The notes: generated by a model from the sequence alone, not told the origin. A stretch of 64,000 bases of DNA from Halopseudomonas pachastrellae (GCF_900114765.1 NZ_FOUD01000018.1:1-64000), one strand, 5' to 3'. Positions 1 through 9,015 are shown, counted from the first letter of the stretch. Program-made: numbers and translations.

Positions 1-736
1 CGCCGTCTTGCAATGTGGCGTCAGCCTCCAGCTGCAGGCGGGGTTTCAGAAAGTCGTAATCGCGGCGGGCCACACGGTCCGGGCGGGTAGCAGCAGTCAG
101 GCTGAAGCGTTTGACTACAGGTTGATCGGCCACCAGACCGGTGCCCTGGCTGTAGCCGATCTCGGGCAGGCGCGGGTAGCAGGTCTGGTCATCGCCAAAC
201 ACCAGGGTATGGCCGTCACGCTGGTGCTCAAAGTGAAAGTGCAGGCCCTCTTCCTCGCACAGGCGCTGGATAAAGTGCAGGTCGCTCTCATCGTACTGAG
301 TGCAGTAGCGCCGCGTGGGCAACGGCGTATTGAGGCTGAAGCGGTAGGCGTCGCTGTGGATGCCGTGCTCCTGCAGTACGGCGGCGATAATCTCGGACGC
401 CGTGCGGTGCTGGAAGATGCGCTGGTTGATGCGGTGCTGCAGGTAGCCCAACTGCGGCTGCAGACGCAGCTGATAGCGTGTCAGCCGGCAACCGGACTCA
501 CCCTGGGTGAGCTGATCGATAAAACCGTGAAAACCGCTACCGGCACCGGTATCCAGCCAGACTGGCAGGTGCAACAGGCTTGAGAGGTCAATATCTGGAC
601 GTTCGCTGACCAGCGTCAGCAGCACCGCATAGGGCTGGTTAAGCGCTTCATGGGCAGTGAACTCGAGTACCTTGAAATCGTGTTCGGCGCCGTCGATTTC
701 GAGGCTGAAGTGCGCCTGGTTGGCGGGGGAGAACAT
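1..736 (-). CDS. vgrG: Type VI secretion spike protein VgrG (TssI), N-terminal part, cut by the window edge
   Basis: The reverse strand is open from an ATG at 736 to the left edge, giving the first 245 residues of a longer protein. It starts MFSPANQAHFSLEIDGAEHD and shows the gp27-like base typical of VgrG. Recognisable stretches are the QYDESDLHFIQRLCEEEGLH segment near residue 140 and the following FEHQRDGHTLVFGDD. VgrG trimers form the spike that tips the Hcp tube of the type VI secretion system and carries effectors. GAGGAA lies just before the ATG. The gp5-like beta-helix and any C-terminal effector domain lie outside the window, so cargo cannot be judged. No other tss gene is visible here, so this looks like an orphan vgrG island rather than the main cluster. 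Confidence 0.92.
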   Translation of the reverse strand, partial: MFSPANQAHFSLEIDGAEHDFKVLEFTAHEALNQPYAVLLTLVSERPDIDLSSLLHLPVWLDTGAGSGFHGFIDQLTQGESGCRLTRYQLRLQPQLGYLQHRINQRIFQHRTASEIIAAVLQEHGIHSDAYRFSLNTPLPTRRYCTQYDESDLHFIQRLCEEEGLHFHFEHQRDGHTLVFGDDQTCYPRLPEIGYSQGTGLVADQPVVKRFSLTAATRPDRVARRDYDFLKPRLQLEADATLQDG

Positions 737-857
737 CCGTTGTTCCTCGGCAGAGACAAATGCGAGAGCCGAGATTACGGATCGAGGGCGAGCTTGGCAG
801 GTGATAATCCGGCAAAAGGCGATGCAGTGCGCATTTTGCCGCGCAATCGGCGCTTGG

Positions 858-1316
858 CTATTGCCAGGTAGCGAACCAGGCAATCAGCAACGAGCACACC
901 GCCGTGATACTAAGCGGCCTGCGCAGGGCCGGGTACCAGACGGGGGCGACGCCGTGATCAACGGCCCAGAGGTCGGCAAAATACAGGGCGGCAAAGGCCA
1001 GCAGAATAACCGGCAAGCCCAAGTCATTAGGTAGCGCCAGGGCAAACCAGCCCAGCAGCGGCGGGATAACCGAAAGCCCCAGTTGCACCGGCGCCTTGTC
1101 ACTGTTCTCTTCCGCGCGCATCGCCAGGCCCCAGTGGATTGCACCGAGAAACGCGAGCGTAATTGCCGCGTAACTCAGCAACTCCTCCAGTACGCGCTCG
1201 CGCCAGGCCTCAGGCGTCACCCACAGCCCCAATGCCCCGGAGACAAAAGGCACAAGGCCCGCCAAGCCCAGCGCAAAAGCGAGTTTGGGGGGCTGTGTCG
1301 CATTGAATGGATGCAT
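858..1316 (-). CDS. DUF3429 family integral membrane protein
   Basis: This predicted protein of 152 residues starts MHPFNATQPPKLAFALGLAG. The frame is open further upstream, but the Arg-rich extension there does not look like protein, so the ATG at 1316 is chosen. About five hydrophobic segments are visible, near residues 12-32, 45-65, 78-95, 100-118 and 137-150, with an AIHWGLAM motif after the second. That pattern fits the DUF3429 family of small inner-membrane proteins. The family has no established function. It lies between the partial vgrG and the tgpA operon on the same strand, with no sign that it belongs to either. Confidence 0.75.
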   Translation of the reverse strand: MHPFNATQPPKLAFALGLAGLVPFVSGALGLWVTPEAWRERVLEELLSYAAITLAFLGAIHWGLAMRAEENSDKAPVQLGLSVIPPLLGWFALALPNDLGLPVILLAFAALYFADLWAVDHGVAPVWYPALRRPLSITAVCSLLIAWFATWQ

Positions 1317-1386
1317 GCAAACTCCGCTGCAAAGTTGTCCCGAGGTGAGTCTGATTATAGGGCGCTGCGGCGGCCAGGCAACAGCG

Positions 1387-3399
1387 CTAATCCAGGGCCT
1401 GGCTAGGCGCCGGCGGGCGCCGTCTGGGCAAGGATCGCAGCAGCGTCTGCAGCGCGGGCTGCAGTTGAGCCTGCGCCTCACCCGGCTGACGCTGCGCATA
1501 GCTCTGCTCTATAAAACGATCAAAAAAGCCGTCGATGGCCGCGCGCTGCTGCGGCAACGCCTGTCGCAGACGCGCCTGCCAATCCCGCGGCCCCTCACCG
1601 GCGCGTACGCCAAGACCCAGTTTGCCCAGGCGCTGATCCAACCGTTGCCAGGCCAGTTGCGCAGGCGAACCGGCCAGGCGCCGGGGCCGTAGCCAGATCA
1701 GTGCCTGCACCACCATGACCAGACCAACCAGCGACAGCACCACTACACCGATGCGCCGCCAGTCAGCGGTGCCCAACCAACGCTTGAACAGCGCCAGCTG
1801 CTCTTCGGACTGAAAATTGAGTACGCGCAGCTGCCACTGGTAATTGATGTCGTCCCAGGTCAGACGCAGGTTATTGACCCAACCGATATCGCGGTAGCGT
1901 GAGCCGGCCAACGGCGCGTCAGCCAGAAAACTGCCCTCCTCGCGCATGGCCTCTTCCAGCCCGCGCTCAATGCGGCTTGGAGCCACCTGAAAGGTCGGAT
2001 CAAAGGATTGCCAGCCCTGCCCCGGCAGCCACGCTTCAATCCAGGCGTGGGCATCAAACTGATGGACCAACAGATAACCACCGCGGGGGTTCAGCTCGCC
2101 GCCCTGATAGCCGGTCACCACCCGGGCGGGAATGCCGGCGGCGCGGAGCACAAAGGTCATGGCGCCAGCATAGTGCTCGCAAAAGCCGCGCCGGGTATCA
2201 AACAGAAACTCATCATTGCTGTGCCTGCCCAGGGTGGGCGGACGCAAGGTGTAATGGTACGGCTGCTGGTTGAAATGCCGCAGCAATGCATTCACCAGCT
2301 CAGCGTCAGAGGCGTAGCGCTGGCGCAGCTCCTCGGCCCAGGCGCGGCTGCGCGGGTCACTGTCCTCTGGCAGTTGCAACAGGCGCTGACGCTCATCGTC
2401 CGGCAGGCCGTCGCGCTGACGCTGGACGTGCTCAAAGGCAGTAGCCGTATAGCCGAAGGTGCTGCTCAGCGGGCGCTTGGCACGCAGGGTATCGTCACCC
2501 ATTGCACGTAGTTCAGGACTATCCGAGACACTCCCGGGCAAGCTGTAAAGCCAATTGCGGCCTGTGGGTTGTGCGACGACCTGGTACTCCAGCGCAGCGC
2601 CACTGCGCTCCACAGCCAGCGGCTGGCGCCCCTCCAGCAAACGGTCCTGCGACCACACCCTGCCATCAAAGCGGCTGAGGGTCATAGCGCGCCAGTAGAG
2701 CTTGCTGGGCGACGGGATATCCCCCTCAAAGCTCGCGCGGAACGCCAGTTCAGGGGACTGCGCCAAATTAGCGATATCCGCCGGCGCCATGGTGTCAGAC
2801 AGCCCGGTGCGACTCTCGGCGCTGGGCAGGTTGATCGTCCACAGCGGCGCCAGCCGGGGAAAGAACAGAAACATCAGCAGCATCAACGGCAGCGCCTGCA
2901 GCAACATGGCTGCCGCGCTGCGCAGCGCGCGCCAAGGGTCATTGCGCTCAGGGCTTTGCTGCAGGCCGATCAGCGCCGCCACCAGCACCACGGCACCAAC
3001 GCACTGATAGAGCGTCAGAGGAATACCCTGATCAAACAGAAAGGCTGTGGCCAGGATAAAGAAGCCCAGATAGATAACCACCAGCGCATCACGCGGGTTA
3101 CGCATCTCCAAAAGCTTGAGCATGAACAGCAACAAAAGCAGCATCACGGTGGCGTCGAGGCCGATCAGCGTGCCCTGGGTGAAGAACACCGCAACCCCTG
3201 TCAGCAGCAACCCACCGGCCCGCAGGATGCGCCCGGGATACCCCCAGCGCATGCGCTGAATCTGCACGCGCCAGGCCGCACAACCAAGCCAGAGCACGGC
3301 TACCCACCAGGGCAGGCGCGGCAAATGCGGCAGCAGCACCACCACTTGGGCACCCAGCAGCCAGGCCAACGCATTACGCGGAATCAATGCCGTGCTCAC
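1387..3399 (-). CDS. tgpA: TgpA-like transmembrane transglutaminase (DUF3488 / transglutaminase core / DUF4129)
   Basis: This 670-residue membrane protein has about five N-terminal membrane segments (DUF3488), a periplasmic transglutaminase-like domain, a further membrane helix near residue 555 and a cytoplasmic DUF4129-like tail. The transglutaminase triad is visible: Cys in RRGFCEHYAG, His in QFDAHAWIEAW and Asp in FDPT. In P. aeruginosa the homologue TgpA (PA2873) has been reported as essential; the substrate is unknown to me. The start is taken as the GTG at 3397-3399, which overlaps the stop of the DUF58 gene as GTGA and implies translational coupling. A longer frame from 3441 would overlap the upstream gene by 46 bases and is less likely. 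It is the last gene of the moxR-DUF58-tgpA operon. Confidence 0.9.
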   Translation of the reverse strand: MSTALIPRNALAWLLGAQVVVLLPHLPRLPWWVAVLWLGCAAWRVQIQRMRWGYPGRILRAGGLLLTGVAVFFTQGTLIGLDATVMLLLLLFMLKLLEMRNPRDALVVIYLGFFILATAFLFDQGIPLTLYQCVGAVVLVAALIGLQQSPERNDPWRALRSAAAMLLQALPLMLLMFLFFPRLAPLWTINLPSAESRTGLSDTMAPADIANLAQSPELAFRASFEGDIPSPSKLYWRAMTLSRFDGRVWSQDRLLEGRQPLAVERSGAALEYQVVAQPTGRNWLYSLPGSVSDSPELRAMGDDTLRAKRPLSSTFGYTATAFEHVQRQRDGLPDDERQRLLQLPEDSDPRSRAWAEELRQRYASDAELVNALLRHFNQQPYHYTLRPPTLGRHSNDEFLFDTRRGFCEHYAGAMTFVLRAAGIPARVVTGYQGGELNPRGGYLLVHQFDAHAWIEAWLPGQGWQSFDPTFQVAPSRIERGLEEAMREEGSFLADAPLAGSRYRDIGWVNNLRLTWDDINYQWQLRVLNFQSEEQLALFKRWLGTADWRRIGVVVLSLVGLVMVVQALIWLRPRRLAGSPAQLAWQRLDQRLGKLGLGVRAGEGPRDWQARLRQALPQQRAAIDGFFDRFIEQSYAQRQPGEAQAQLQPALQTLLRSLPRRRPPAPSQALD

Positions 3400-4370
3400 G
3401 CTCGCGCCTCCAGCCCATAGAGTGCCAGCGCTCGCAGACAAACCTCGCGGTGGCTATCGCCCTGGGCCGGCTCGATACGTACACCCGGCAAGCTCAGGCC
3501 GTAAGGGCGCTGTTCACGCTCCATCTCCAGCACCCAGCCGGTCAGAACACCCAGACACTCATCCAGGTCGCGGCCGGAAGCGGCGGCCAGATCCAACCAC
3601 AGGCTTTGCTGCTGTGGCTCGGCAAACACCTTGCTATGCAGCCCCTGACCGCGAGACCAGGCGCGCCAATCGAGGCGTCTGCGCGAGTCACCCGGGCGGT
3701 AGGCACGTAGCCCCTGAAAGTCGGCAACCCCTTCCTGCTGTGCAAGGGGCTGGTCGTCCTCCTCGCCATCAGGTGCCGCGCCTACCGGCAGCGGGGCACT
3801 GACCGGTTTGGGGTACACCAGTACCTGCCAGTCCAGATCAACCAAACTCCAGGCAACAAACCAGCCGAGCGGGTAACGGGTTTCAATGCGCAAACGCTCC
3901 AGCGCCAACCAGCCGCGGCGCTCGGTGGGGTGAAACAGCGTCAGCGCCTGCTCTCCACCCGCCGGTACGTCCACCGACACGGCATCCAGCCCGGGCCACC
4001 GCAATTTAAGCGCCTGGTGCTCGCGGCGCTCTGAGCGCAATGTCAGCCCCAGCGGCACCTGCTCACCGGCAAACACGGCGCGCCCGCCGGTGGCTCGCAG
4101 CTGCACGGCAGCCAGATTGCGATAGGTGTGGTGCAGGGCAACCCAAAACAGGCTTAGCAAGGTGAAGGTAAGCCCGTAAACCAGACTATTCTGGTAGTTG
4201 ATGGCGCCGATCAGCATGATCAGCAGCAACAGCAAAAAGGCCATGCCGGCGCGACTGGGCAGGATAAATATCCGCCGATGGTCCAGCCGCAGAGAGCGGG
4301 CTGGCGGGATTCTGCGACGCAGCCAGCCCTGGTGCCAGCGCCGTGCCCTGGCGCGGATAGCGGCAGTCAC
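3396..4370 (-). CDS. DUF58 domain protein of the MoxR-TgpA operon
   Basis: This 324-residue protein has two adjacent membrane helices near residues 42-80 (AFLLLLLIMLIGAINYQNSL and the next stretch). A conserved DUF58 block follows: FQGLRAYRPGDSRRRLDWRA, at about residues 218-237. DUF58 proteins are related to von Willebrand A domains and are regularly paired with MoxR AAA+ ATPases, which are thought to act as chaperones for them. It starts with GTG at 4368-4370, overlapping the moxR stop as GTGA, and its own stop overlaps the next start in the same way. The three genes are therefore coupled. Its exact role is inferred from context only. Confidence 0.88.
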   Translation of the reverse strand: MTAAIRARARRWHQGWLRRRIPPARSLRLDHRRIFILPSRAGMAFLLLLLIMLIGAINYQNSLVYGLTFTLLSLFWVALHHTYRNLAAVQLRATGGRAVFAGEQVPLGLTLRSERREHQALKLRWPGLDAVSVDVPAGGEQALTLFHPTERRGWLALERLRIETRYPLGWFVAWSLVDLDWQVLVYPKPVSAPLPVGAAPDGEEDDQPLAQQEGVADFQGLRAYRPGDSRRRLDWRAWSRGQGLHSKVFAEPQQQSLWLDLAAASGRDLDECLGVLTGWVLEMEREQRPYGLSLPGVRIEPAQGDSHREVCLRALALYGLEARA

Positions 4371-5284
4371 ACCGGCGAGACCTCGTTAAGCAGCCAGCGC
4401 GCCAGGCTGTCACCGCCATGCCCGGTCGGGTCGTTGGTTGCACGCAAGCGGTGGCTGACAACCGCGGGCAGCACCGCCTGCACGTCTTCAGGAATCACGT
4501 AATGGCGCTGCTCCAGCAAGGCCCAGGCCCGCGCAGCCGCCAGCAAGCCCAGGCTGGCGCGTGGAGACAAGCCCCAGGCGCAGCTATCGCTGTTACGGGT
4601 GTGGTTGACCAGGCGCAGAATGTAATCGACCAACGCCTCGCTGGCGGTCACCTGCGGCACCTGCGCCTGCAGCGCACGCAACTGCTCATGCCCCAATATC
4701 GGCTCAACCGCGTCCAGGCGAGTGCGGCGCTCGGCTCCCATCAGCAGATTCTTTTCAGCTGCCTCGCTCGGATAGCCAAGCGACAGACGCATGAGAAAAC
4801 GGTCGAGCTGGGACTCAGGCAGCGCAAAGGTGCCGGACTGCGATACCGGGTTCTGCGTGGCAATCACAAAAAACGGATCGGGTAGCTGGCGAGTTGCACC
4901 GTCTACCGTTACCTGCCCCTCTTCCATGGCCTCCAGCAGTGCGCTCTGGCTTTTGGGTGTGGCGCGGTTGATCTCGTCAGCGAGAATCAACTCGGCAAAG
5001 ATGGGCCCCGGATGAAAGACAAACTGGGCGCTGCTGCGATCAAACACCGAGGTGCCCAGGATATCGCCGGGCAGCAGGTCGCTGGTGAACTGAATACGCT
5101 GGTAGCTCATGCCCAGCACCCGGGCTAGCGCTTGCGACAGCGTGGTCTTGCCCATGCCCGGCAAATCCTCGATCAGCAAGTGCCCCTTGGCCAGAATGCA
5201 TGCCAGTGCCAGCTTGATCGAATGGGACTTGCCCAGCAGTACCTTGTCTATCGCGTCCTGCGCCGCGCTTAACGCATCCTTCAT
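4367..5284 (-). CDS. MoxR-family AAA+ ATPase
   Basis: This AAA+ protein of 305 residues has a Walker A motif DLPGMGKTTL near residue 41, a Walker B LILADEIN near residue 106 and the sensor stretch FFVIATQNPVSQSGTFALPE. That combination is typical of the MoxR branch. MoxR ATPases act as chaperones that remodel or activate partner proteins, usually the DUF58/VWA proteins encoded beside them. The ATG at 5284 is preceded by GAGG at good spacing. A GTG two codons upstream at 5290 is an alternative start. It is the first gene of the operon. A 17-bp palindrome lies 19 bases upstream. Confidence 0.92.
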   Translation of the reverse strand: MKDALSAAQDAIDKVLLGKSHSIKLALACILAKGHLLIEDLPGMGKTTLSQALARVLGMSYQRIQFTSDLLPGDILGTSVFDRSSAQFVFHPGPIFAELILADEINRATPKSQSALLEAMEEGQVTVDGATRQLPDPFFVIATQNPVSQSGTFALPESQLDRFLMRLSLGYPSEAAEKNLLMGAERRTRLDAVEPILGHEQLRALQAQVPQVTASEALVDYILRLVNHTRNSDSCAWGLSPRASLGLLAAARAWALLEQRHYVIPEDVQAVLPAVVSHRLRATNDPTGHGGDSLARWLLNEVSPV

Positions 5285-5302
5285 GCTCACCTCTTCTCCG
5301 GG

Positions 5303-5319
5303 CTACCATGCCATGGTAG
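5303..5319. promoter_or_regulatory. Perfect 17-bp palindrome upstream of moxR, candidate operator
   Basis: CTACCATG-C-CATGGTAG is a perfect inverted repeat with 8-bp arms. It lies 19 bases upstream of the moxR ATG, in the 113-120 bp space shared with the divergent lipoprotein hydrolase gene. There is no T-run, so it does not look like a terminator. A protein-binding site or a leader hairpin is equally possible. No known family site is recognised. Confidence 0.35.
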
Positions 5320-5403
5320 GTGCAAGCGCTCCTGCGCGAAAGACAAACGCAATAGCTTGTAACAGCCTATACGCTGCTCATCATGCGAATGTGAGGGGGT
5401 TCC

Positions 5404-6306
5404 ATGCGGTTACTGCGCACTCTGTCGGTGCTGCTCACGATGTTGCTGGGCGGCTGCTCAGCCTTAGCACCGGTCAACTGGCTGGTGCCGAGCAGCGGCT
5501 ACGACACCCTTGCAGGCCTCAGCTATGGTGAGCTGCCGCGCCAGCAACTGGACGTTTACCTGCCAGTAAAGTTGAAACCGGACGCCCCTGTGGTGGTGTT
5601 CTATTACGGTGGCAGTTGGCGCAACGGCGAGCGCGCTGACTATCGGTTTGTCGGGCAGGCGCTGGCCAGTCGCGGCGTGATCGCCGTGATCCCCGACTAC
5701 CGACTCTACCCCGAGGTGCGTTATCCCGAGTTTCTGCGCGATAGCGCCAAGGCGCTGGCCTGGACGCAGGCACACCGAGGCGAATGGAGCAGCCCGAACG
5801 GCCCGCTGTTTGTCATGGGCCACAGCGCCGGCGCCTACAACGCGGCCATGCTCGCGCTGGATGAGCGCTGGCTGGCGCAGCAAAGCCTCTCTCCCGAGGT
5901 GATCAACGGCTGGATCGGCCTGGCCGGCCCCTATGATTTTCTGCCGATCATCAACCCCGACGTGCAGCCGGTTTTCTATCACCCGCAAACGCCGGTCGAC
6001 TCGCAACCGCTAGTCCACGCTAGCGCAAAGAGTCCGCCAGCACTGCTGCTGGCCGGCGCAGACGACGACCTGGTTGACCCGCAGCGCAATACCGAGCAGT
6101 TAACCCAGGCGCTGCAAGCGCAGGACGTGAGCGTCCAGAGTGAGGTGCTGGCTGATCTCGGCCACATCAAGATCCTGCTCACCCTGGCCGCTCCCTTTCA
6201 GCATTGGGCGCCGGTGATCGAGCAGGTTACCTGCTTTGTTAGCGCTCAGGCCGGCGAAGGTTTCTCGCCGCCCTCTTCCTCGGCCTGCAGCGTCTCCAGC
6301 CGGTAA
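5404..6306 (+). CDS. Alpha/beta hydrolase lipoprotein (carboxylesterase-like)
   Basis: This 300-residue protein has a lipoprotein signal peptide ending in the lipobox LLGGC (lipidated Cys at residue 18). The rest is an alpha/beta-hydrolase fold related to the BD-FAE / HSL-like esterases. The nucleophile elbow GHSAG (near residue 139), the acid in AGADDDLVD and the His in LGHIKI form the expected triad, and an oxyanion-type YYGGSW precedes them. It is probably anchored to the outer or inner membrane on the periplasmic side and cleaves an ester. The substrate is unknown. Its last 61 bases overlap the 3' end of the convergent TAXI gene, so the final residues (SPPSSSACSVSSR) may be non-conserved tail. 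Confidence 0.85.
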   Translation: MRLLRTLSVLLTMLLGGCSALAPVNWLVPSSGYDTLAGLSYGELPRQQLDVYLPVKLKPDAPVVVFYYGGSWRNGERADYRFVGQALASRGVIAVIPDYRLYPEVRYPEFLRDSAKALAWTQAHRGEWSSPNGPLFVMGHSAGAYNAAMLALDERWLAQQSLSPEVINGWIGLAGPYDFLPIINPDVQPVFYHPQTPVDSQPLVHASAKSPPALLLAGADDDLVDPQRNTEQLTQALQAQDVSVQSEVLADLGHIKILLTLAAPFQHWAPVIEQVTCFVSAQAGEGFSPPSSSACSVSSR

Positions 6307-7598
6307 ATCATGTAGCGCACGTGCAAGTGCAGGCTGTAGAGCTCGTGGGCATAGGAGAGCGGAACATCAACGTGGTTCAGCTCCGACTCCAGCGCTTTCA
6401 GCCCCTGTATCTGCTCGGCGTATTGCTGCTTGATCTTGCCGCTGTAGATCAGCTTGTCGATGCGCCGCAGGTGCTCGTACCAGCGATACACCCGAGCACG
6501 CACGCGCCAGCGATACAGCGGCCCCATGGTCTTGAGTAGCGGAAACATGATGGCGATAAAGGGAATGATCAGCACGACATAGCGATCAATCGCCGAGGCC
6601 ACCTGAAACGGCAGGTAGCGCTGCAAAAAAGGCATCCCCTGGCGGTGGTAGTAGTCTGCCTCCTTGCTCAGCTCAAGCCCCATGGGCTCACCGGCCGGAA
6701 AACGCCCCGGTTTGTCGAGCAGGTTGCCCTCGCGCAACACCTTGCGCGCAGCTTCCAGCACCACCGCTGTCAGCGCCGGGTGAAAGTCCTGATTTCCTAC
6801 CAGCGTGGCAACCGGTGACAACACCTTGGTGTCTTGCTGAGGCATGTTGGTTGCGATGTTCAGCAGCCCCGTGGGCACCTCCAATGCCTCCAGAAAGTGC
6901 AAGCGCGCAGCAAAGGCATCGGCTTGGGCGAGATTGACCAGGGAGATGTCCGGGTTAGCCGCCAGGCGCGTTACCAGCCGGTTGTCAGCGGGCAACACCA
7001 GAAAAGCCGCGTCGAGCTCACCGGCCAGGAGCGCGTCGGTCGCGGCAGAACTGCCCATCTTGCGCCACAGGCCGTTGTTGAGCAGATCCAGTCGCGAGCC
7101 ATCCTGACGCTGTTCGAACAAGCCCCTGAGCACCGCCCAGGTGCCGCTGCCTTCACTACCCACCGCCACGCGTTTGTCCTGCAGATCCGACAGGCGGGTG
7201 ATGTCCACACCCTGACGCTGAAACAGCCACAACGGCTCGTGATACAGCGCCGACAAGCCGATCAACTGGTTACGCTGTCCTGGCTCCAGCAGCAGCTCGG
7301 TGCCACTCTGGATCAGCCCAAGTTGTACCTCCCCTGAGCCATCGGTCAGACGCTGCAGGTTATCCAGCGACCCGCGGCTGGGGCGCAGCTGCAATTCCAG
7401 ATCCTGGTTCGCCAACTCCCGCTGCATGGCCAGGCCAAAGCGGTGATAGCTGCCCCCTTCGCTACCTGTAGTCATGACCAGCACTCGAGGTGGCGCCGGG
7501 TCAAGAAAGCGAAACAACAACCACAGCACCAACAGCGCCAACGGGACAATCCACAAGTTAGTGCGAACAAAGAGCCCTATCTGCTTCAGGTTTTGCAT
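6246..7598 (-). CDS. TAXI-family solute-binding protein with membrane anchors
   Basis: This protein of 450 residues has a TRAP-associated extracytoplasmic immunogenic (TAXI) domain, seen in MTTGSEGGSYHRFGLAMQRE and the GLIQSGTELL region. Unlike a classical soluble binding protein, it has an uncleaved-looking N-terminal helix (residues about 12-32). It also has a second helix near residue 345 (VVLIIPFIAIMFPLL), followed by a basic, probably cytoplasmic, tail of some 90 residues. No TRAP permease gene (dctQ/dctM type) is adjacent. The ligand and the transport role are therefore uncertain; a sensing or accessory role is possible. The gene overlaps the convergent hydrolase by 61 bp. Confidence 0.85.
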   Translation of the reverse strand: MQNLKQIGLFVRTNLWIVPLALLVLWLLFRFLDPAPPRVLVMTTGSEGGSYHRFGLAMQRELANQDLELQLRPSRGSLDNLQRLTDGSGEVQLGLIQSGTELLLEPGQRNQLIGLSALYHEPLWLFQRQGVDITRLSDLQDKRVAVGSEGSGTWAVLRGLFEQRQDGSRLDLLNNGLWRKMGSSAATDALLAGELDAAFLVLPADNRLVTRLAANPDISLVNLAQADAFAARLHFLEALEVPTGLLNIATNMPQQDTKVLSPVATLVGNQDFHPALTAVVLEAARKVLREGNLLDKPGRFPAGEPMGLELSKEADYYHRQGMPFLQRYLPFQVASAIDRYVVLIIPFIAIMFPLLKTMGPLYRWRVRARVYRWYEHLRRIDKLIYSGKIKQQYAEQIQGLKALESELNHVDVPLSYAHELYSLHLHVRYMIYRLETLQAEEEGGEKPSPA

Positions 7599-7715
7599 CC
7601 TGCTACTCCAGAAACGATTCGTGCTGACAGTCTACCCCGCTTGGGCGCAAAGCACCGGCCAGACGCCAAAGAAGCGCCGACCAGCCTTCCTGGATCTGCT
7701 GCGGTTCGAGCTGCG

Positions 7716-8198
7716 CTATTCGACCACTACACCTGCTGAAGGAGCAGTCTGGTAGGCAGCCGTGCCCCACAGCGGCACGGTGGACAGGCTGTGTTTGAAG
7801 CTGCCGGTGGTTTCCTTGGTGGAGTAGGACAAATACATCAGCGTCTGGTGCTGCGGATCGTAAATGCGCCGCACCTTCATGGTCTTGAAGAAAATGCTCT
7901 TGGACTGCCTGAAGACAATCTCACCCGAGTCACTTTTATCAATCTGGGCAATCATCTGCGGCGTTATCTCGCCGGTCTGACGGCAGGAGATTGCGCTGTC
8001 GCTGGGGTCTGAAAAGCTGAGGTTTGCTTCAATAGAGGCGATATGGCAAGTCACACCAGGCACCTCGGGGTCTACCAGCGAGTGCAGCTTGATGTCCTTG
8101 AGAGTAAATACCCCGAGTGATACATCTCCGACCTCGTTGTTATCCGAACACCCCGCCAGCAGGCCGACCATAGCTGCCAGTACCAGTACTTTTTTCAT
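7716..8198 (-). CDS. creA: CreA family periplasmic protein
   Basis: This protein of 160 residues starts MKKVLVLAAMVGLLAGC, a signal peptide with a lipobox-like LAGC. The mature part matches the CreA family, for example DVSLGVFTLKDIKLHSLVDP and VTCHIASIEANLSFSDPSDS. CreA is a small conserved exported protein of unknown biochemical role. It is named for its position beside the creBC two-component genes in E. coli, which are not present here. The ATG at 8198 is chosen over an upstream frame extension because the signal peptide starts there. The gene is monocistronic and is followed by a 117-bp gap before the TAXI gene. Confidence 0.85.
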   Translation of the reverse strand: MKKVLVLAAMVGLLAGCSDNNEVGDVSLGVFTLKDIKLHSLVDPEVPGVTCHIASIEANLSFSDPSDSAISCRQTGEITPQMIAQIDKSDSGEIVFRQSKSIFFKTMKVRRIYDPQHQTLMYLSYSTKETTGSFKHSLSTVPLWGTAAYQTAPSAGVVVE

Positions 8199-8305
8199 TT
8201 TCACTCCGTTTCGCCATCCACACTGCATTCAGCCGCTAGTGTACGCGGCGCCTGCAGCCCGAGAGAAACGAGTTTCCCGAAAACGTGTCATGAGTCCGGC
8301 ATAAA

Positions 8306-8355
8306 AAAGCGCTGATCCCCCGAAGCCCTTGGCACCGGAGCTGATCAGCGCTTTT
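8306..8355 (-). terminator. Rho-independent terminator downstream of ureG
   Basis: AAAAGCGCTGATC at 8306-8318 pairs perfectly with GATCAGCGCTTTT at 8343-8355. The A and T runs on the two sides make it usable in both directions. It begins 8 bases after the ureG stop and closes the urease operon. Confidence 0.75.
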
Positions 8356-8363
8356 AAAATAAC

Positions 8364-9002
8364 TTACTGGCCGACTGCTTCGCTCGGCGGGGCCTTCAGC
8401 ATGCCTTGGGCGGCGATGAACTCGATGATCTGCTCTACGCCCTGACCGCTCTTGAGGTTGGAGAATACAAACGGACGCTCGCCGCGCATCTTCTTGGCGT
8501 CGCGATCCATTACATCCAGATCGGCACCAACCAACGGGGCCAGGTCAGTCTTGTTGATGATCAGCAGGTCAGAACGGGTGATACCCGGGCCGCCCTTGCG
8601 TGGAATCTTGTCGCCGGCAGACACGTCGATCACGTAGAGGGTCAGGTCAGACAGCTCCGGGCTGAAGGTCGCAGCCAGGTTGTCACCGCCGCTCTCCACC
8701 AGCACCAGTTCCATGTCCGGAAAGCGCTCCTGCAGCTCGGCCACCGCGGCCAGGTTCATGGACGCGTCTTCGCGAATCGCGGTGTGCGGGCAGCCGCCGG
8801 TTTCTACCCCCAGAATGCGATCTTCCGGCAGCGCCTGATGGCGCAGCAGAAAATCGGCGTCTTCGCGGGTGTAGATGTCGTTGGTAATCACGCCCAGGTT
8901 GTAGTGCGGATACAGGCGCTCGCAAAGGGTGCGCACCAGTGCGGTCTTGCCGGACCCGACCGGTCCGCCGATGCCTACCCGCAGTGCAGGTCTGGAAGTC
9001 AT
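8364..9002 (-). CDS. ureG: Urease accessory GTPase UreG
   Basis: UreG is a SIMIBI-class GTPase that delivers nickel to the urease active site together with UreD and UreF. The protein has 212 residues with the P-loop [11 protein letters not shown] near residue 8, the metal-binding Cys-Pro-His motif in [14 protein letters not shown], and the G4-type motif NKTD in [17 protein letters not shown]. Length and motifs are complete. It is the last gene of ureDABCEFG, 13 bases after ureF, and a strong terminator follows. Confidence 0.97.
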   Translation of the reverse strand: MTSRPALRVGIGGPVGSGKTALVRTLCERLYPHYNLGVITNDIYTREDADFLLRHQALPEDRILGVETGGCPHTAIREDASMNLAAVAELQERFPDMELVLVESGGDNLAATFSPELSDLTLYVIDVSAGDKIPRKGGPGITRSDLLIINKTDLAPLVGADLDVMDRDAKKMRGERPFVFSNLKSGQGVEQIIEFIAAQGMLKAPPSEAVGQ

Positions 9003-9015
9003 GTGTCAGTGCTCC

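Noticed and set aside
2569-3420. Plus-strand open frame of 283 codons opposite tgpA
   Set aside because: Gln/Arg/His-rich translation, antisense to the membrane helices of TgpA.
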